Shown: piece by piece, positions 61,253-64,000 of the stretch
Layout of the letters: every line of letters begins with the position of its first letter
How positions within the stretch are numbered: the stretch's first letter is position 1
Assembly: GCF_001439815.1 (NCBI RefSeq)
Contig: NZ_JYLM01000002.1
Location: forward strand, 248,001 to 312,000
Length of the DNA stretch: 64,000 nucleotides
Origin: Pseudomonas orientalis
GTDB lineage: Bacteria; Pseudomonadota; Gammaproteobacteria; Pseudomonadales; Pseudomonadaceae
Direction of reading: 5' to 3'
Made by a program: the position numbers and the translations under genes
The notes under the pieces: generated by a model
Databases searched by the model: none
What the model saw: only the letters and a program-made list of their open reading frames with translations
Told to the model about the DNA's origin: nothing

Positions 61253-61966
61253 GGTTTCGATTCTGCTGATGTAATCACTGTGGGGGCACAGGTATCCCAC
61301 AACTAGGGTGCGGCGCCGCACCTGTGGCGAGGGAGCTTGCTCCCGTGACGGCCGGACAGCCTTCGCCTATCTACCTGACGCTCCGAGATCCAAATGTGGG
61401 AGGGGGGCTTGCCCCCGATGGCGGCTTCAGGATCGGTCAGAATATTGGATCAGACCGAGTACATATCCGTTTCTGCGGTAACGGCTTCTGGCGGTTCCGC
61501 TCTTACAGCGGGTCACTTTTGGAGGGACCCAAAAGTAACCAAAAGGTCCTCGCCCCACCACTCGGCACCTCGCTCATGCTCGGTGTGCCCGAACGCAGGC
61601 TTGAATCCGTGGGCCGCCGCAATGGGCCATCCCTGGCCCAGTGCGGCTAACCCGGCGTCCTGCCGGGTTGCCCACGGATTCAAGCCTGCGTTCGGCCAGC
61701 GTGGTTTAACGGGGCGCCTGAGATCAAAAGCGCGGCGGCCTTAGAGCCGACCGGTATTTTGTGTCGACCCCGGTCCAAATGTGGGAGGGGGCTTGCCCCC
61801 GATGGCGGCCTCCGAGCCGACCAGGATGTTGGATCAGACGTTACGGGTGGGCGCTGCGTTGCTGTATGAATGAATTTTGTATTCATCTAAAGAAAAATGA
61901 GTTTGTCTCATTATCGCCATCTCCCGACAATGACCGCCATAGATACCGACATTGGAGATAACAGTC
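61253..61966. repeat. Repeat-rich 714-base region between the phosphodiesterase gene and metE
   Basis: No gene is supported. Visible are a single GTGGCGAGGGAGCTTGCTCC-type REP at about 61324, direct repeats of an extended GTGGGAGGGGGC REP at 61391-61456 and 61780-61838, and a mosaic block between them. The block has a hairpin with 23-base perfect arms (61591-61613, 61671-61693) and segments shared with the 55 kb block. The final 100 bases hold the metE promoter and two palindromes. Confidence 0.75.
61870..61912. promoter_or_regulatory. Two tandem palindromes upstream of metE (MetR-like)
   Basis: ATGAAT-TTTGT-ATTCAT (61870-61886) and AATGAG-TTTGT-CTCATT (61896-61912) have perfect 6-base arms, the same 5-base centre TTTGT and centres 26 bases apart. 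They lie 55-100 bases before the metE ATG. LysR-type MetR sites near metE are TGAA-N5-TTCA dyads in other bacteria; these are TGAAT-type dyads with slightly different spacing, so a MetR role is likely but not proved. Confidence 0.55.
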
Positions 61967-64000
61967 ATGGCAGTCGCTCATTCCCTCGGATTCCCGCGCA
62001 TCGGACGCGACCGTGAATTGAAAAAAGCGCAGGAAGCGTTCTGGAAGGGTGAGCTTGACGAAGCCGGTTTGCGCGCCGTGGGGCGTGACTTGCGCAAGGC
62101 CCATTGGGACCTGCAAAAACAGGCCGGCATCGAGTTGCTGCCCGCCGGTGATTTCGCCTGGTACGACCAGGTACTGACCCACTCGCTGATGTTCGGCGTG
62201 ATTCCGGAGCGTTTCCGCCCGGCCGACGGCCAGGCCACGTTGCAGACATTGTTCGGCATGGCCCGTGGCGTCAGCGACACGTGCTGCGCCGGCGCTCACG
62301 CCCAGGAAATGACCAAGTGGTTCGATACCAACTATCACTACCTGGTGCCGGAGTTCAGCGTCGATCAGCAATTCCACCTGGGCTGGGAGCAGTTGTTCGA
62401 GGAAGTCCAGGAAGCCCTCGACCTCGGGCACACCGTCAAGCCGGTGGTGATCGGCCCGCTGACGTACCTGTGGCTGGGCAAGGCCAAGGGTGGCGATTTC
62501 GACAAGCTCGACCTGCTCGACCGCCTGCTGCCGTTGTACGGCCAGATCTTCCAGCGTTTGGCCGAGCTGGGCGTGGAATGGGTGCAGATCGATGAGCCGA
62601 TCCTGGTGCTGGATTTGCCGCAGGCGTGGAAGAATGCGTTTGAGCGCGCCTATAACCTGATCCAGCGTGACCCGCTGAAAAAGCTGGTGGCCACTTACTT
62701 CGGTGGCCTGGAAGAAAACCTCGGCCTGGCCGCCAATCTACCGGTCGACGGCCTGCACATCGACCTGGTGCGGGCGCCGGAGCAATACCCGACCATTCTT
62801 GATCGTCTGCCGGCTTATAAAGTGCTGTCCCTGGGCGTGGTCAATGGCCGTAACGTATGGCGTTGCGACTTGGAAAAAGCCCTGGCGACGTTGCAGCATG
62901 CCCAGGAAAAACTCGGTGATCGCTTGTGGGTCGCGCCGTCCTGCTCACTGCTGCACAGCCCGGTGGATCTTGAGCGTGAAGACCAGTTGGACGCCGAGCT
63001 GAAAAGCTGGCTGGCCTTTGCCTTGCAAAAGTGCGCGGAAGTCGCGGTACTGGCCCGGGCCGTCGACCAGCCCGAGACGCCGGAGGTGCTGGCCGCGCTG
63101 GCCCACAGCCGTGCGGTACAGGTTGCGCGCGCCGCTTCGCCACGTATCCAAAAGCCCGCCGTGCAAGCACGCGTTGCCGCTATCAGCCCTCACGACAGTC
63201 AGCGCGAGTCGCCTTTTGCCCAACGTATCGAGAAACAACGGGCCGGCCTCGACCTGCCGCTGTTTCCCACCACTACCATCGGTTCTTTCCCGCAAACCGC
63301 GTCGATCCGCCTGGCGCGCCAGTCCTACAAGGCCGGCAAGTTGAGCGAAGCCGAATACGTCGAGGCGATGCACAGCGAGATCCGGCACGCGGTCGAGGTG
63401 CAGGAAAACCTCGGCCTGGATGTGCTGGTACACGGTGAAGCGGAGCGCAACGACATGGTCGAATACTTCGCCGAGCAATTGGACGGCTACGCGTTCACCC
63501 GTTTCGGCTGGGTGCAGAGCTACGGTTCGCGCTGTGTGAAACCGGCGCTGATCTATGGTGACCTGAGTCGGCCGAAAGCAATGACAGTGGAGTGGATTCG
63601 CTATGCACAGGGCCTCACGCACAAGGTGCTCAAGGGCATGCTGACCGGCCCGGTGACCATGCTGATGTGGTCGTTCCCACGCGAAGACGTGAGCCGCGAG
63701 GTGCAGGCCCGGCAACTGGCCCTGGCGCTGCGTGACGAAGTGCTGGATCTGGAAGCCGCCGGCATTCGGATCATGCAGATCGACGAGGCCGCGTTCCGCG
63801 AAGGCTTGCCCTTGCGTCAGGCGCAGTGGCCGCATTACCTGGACTGGGCCACCGAAGCGTTTCGCCTGTGCGCCTGCGGCGTGCGTGACGAGACCCAGAT
63901 CCACACTCACATGTGCTACAGCGAGTTCAACGATGTGATCGAATCCATTGCGGCGCTGGATGCCGACGTCATCACCATTGAAACTTCGCGCTCGGACATG
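61967..64000 (+). CDS. metE: Cobalamin-independent methionine synthase MetE (3' partial)
   Basis: The first 678 codons are in the window and the frame is open to the edge. MetE transfers a methyl group from methyltetrahydrofolate-triglutamate to homocysteine. The N-terminus [17 protein letters not shown] is typical, the second-domain start [10 protein letters not shown] is present, and the zinc ligands in HTHMCYSEF plus the glutamate in TIETSRSDM are seen; the last cysteine ligand lies beyond the window. GGAGA precedes the ATG. Paired palindromes upstream suggest MetR-type control. Confidence 0.96.
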   Translation, partial: MAVAHSLGFPRIGRDRELKKAQEAFWKGELDEAGLRAVGRDLRKAHWDLQKQAGIELLPAGDFAWYDQVLTHSLMFGVIPERFRPADGQATLQTLFGMARGVSDTCCAGAHAQEMTKWFDTNYHYLVPEFSVDQQFHLGWEQLFEEVQEALDLGHTVKPVVIGPLTYLWLGKAKGGDFDKLDLLDRLLPLYGQIFQRLAELGVEWVQIDEPILVLDLPQAWKNAFERAYNLIQRDPLKKLVATYFGGLEENLGLAANLPVDGLHIDLVRAPEQYPTILDRLPAYKVLSLGVVNGRNVWRCDLEKALATLQHAQEKLGDRLWVAPSCSLLHSPVDLEREDQLDAELKSWLAFALQKCAEVAVLARAVDQPETPEVLAALAHSRAVQVARAASPRIQKPAVQARVAAISPHDSQRESPFAQRIEKQRAGLDLPLFPTTTIGSFPQTASIRLARQSYKAGKLSEAEYVEAMHSEIRHAVEVQENLGLDVLVHGEAERNDMVEYFAEQLDGYAFTRFGWVQSYGSRCVKPALIYGDLSRPKAMTVEWIRYAQGLTHKVLKGMLTGPVTMLMWSFPREDVSREVQARQLALALRDEVLDLEAAGIRIMQIDEAAFREGLPLRQAQWPHYLDWATEAFRLCACGVRDETQIHTHMCYSEFNDVIESIAALDADVITIETSRSDM

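Noticed and set aside
61860..61966. Cobalamin riboswitch before metE
   Set aside because: The leader is only about 100 bases, and no B12-box-like conserved core could be seen; the palindromes look like protein sites.

Overview
The window reads as chromosomal DNA of a Pseudomonas of the fluorescens group. The reasons are the GC-rich, densely packed genes, a type VI secretion cluster in the same order as P. aeruginosa HSI-II, an AlkB/PraB/FadL alkane locus, and many REP/REPIN repeats of the GTGGGAGGGGGC and GTAGGAGCGAGC types. No rRNA, tRNA, CRISPR array, integrase or insertion-sequence transposase was recognised.

Layout. (1) Positions 1-19614 hold one long plus-strand type VI secretion operon: tssA (5' end outside the window), tssB, tssC, tssE, tssF, tssG, clpV, a sigma-54 activator, a tiny lipoprotein, an FHA protein, tssJ, tssK, tssL, tssM, a PP2C phosphatase and a Ser/Thr kinase. 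Baseplate, sheath, membrane complex and regulatory tail are all present; hcp, vgrG and effectors are not in the window. (2) Positions 19584-22585 hold two small minus-strand genes of unknown role and a PTS-EIIC-like membrane domain fused to a c-di-GMP phosphodiesterase (EAL). (3) Positions 22639-39682 form a hydrophobic-substrate island. A Baeyer-Villiger monooxygenase, an SDR and a di-iron-type hydrolase face an alpha/beta hydrolase. Then come alkane hydroxylase AlkB, two PraB-like secreted proteins, a FadL channel, and a beta-oxidation set built from FadE, a FabG4-type dehydrogenase, a MaoC hydratase, a thiolase and a FadD ligase. (4) Positions 39867-46700 hold a Gfo/Idh/MocA oxidoreductase, a YCF48 protein with an MMPL/RND transporter, a small acidic protein, a periplasmic lactonase-fold protein and a 59-residue exported protein. 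(5) Positions 46820-54911 are all minus strand: a glutathione transferase, SbcC and SbcD, and a two-gene carboxynorspermidine (alternative spermidine) operon. (6) Positions 55764-61252 hold a LacI regulator, a complete ABC importer and a GpdQ-like phosphodiesterase in one operon. (7) metE starts at 61967 and runs off the window.

How the genes fit together. In region 3, AlkB would oxidise alkanes at the membrane after FadL-type uptake, FadD would activate the fatty acid, and FadE, MaoC, FabG4 and the thiolase could run beta-oxidation without FadB. The monooxygenase plus esterase suggest a parallel ketone-to-ester route. The alkB and fadE upstream regions share an inverted repeat (TTTCAA-N8-TTGAA). 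Five genes of regions 3 and 4 carry AAnAAnAA motifs at their ribosome binding sites, as expected for Crc/Hfq catabolite repression.

The intergenic DNA is rich in REP-derived structures: nested REPINs, a 42-base near-perfect palindrome, REPs with insertions at the hairpin tip, and two related mosaic repeat blocks near 55.1-55.6 kb and 61.4-61.8 kb.
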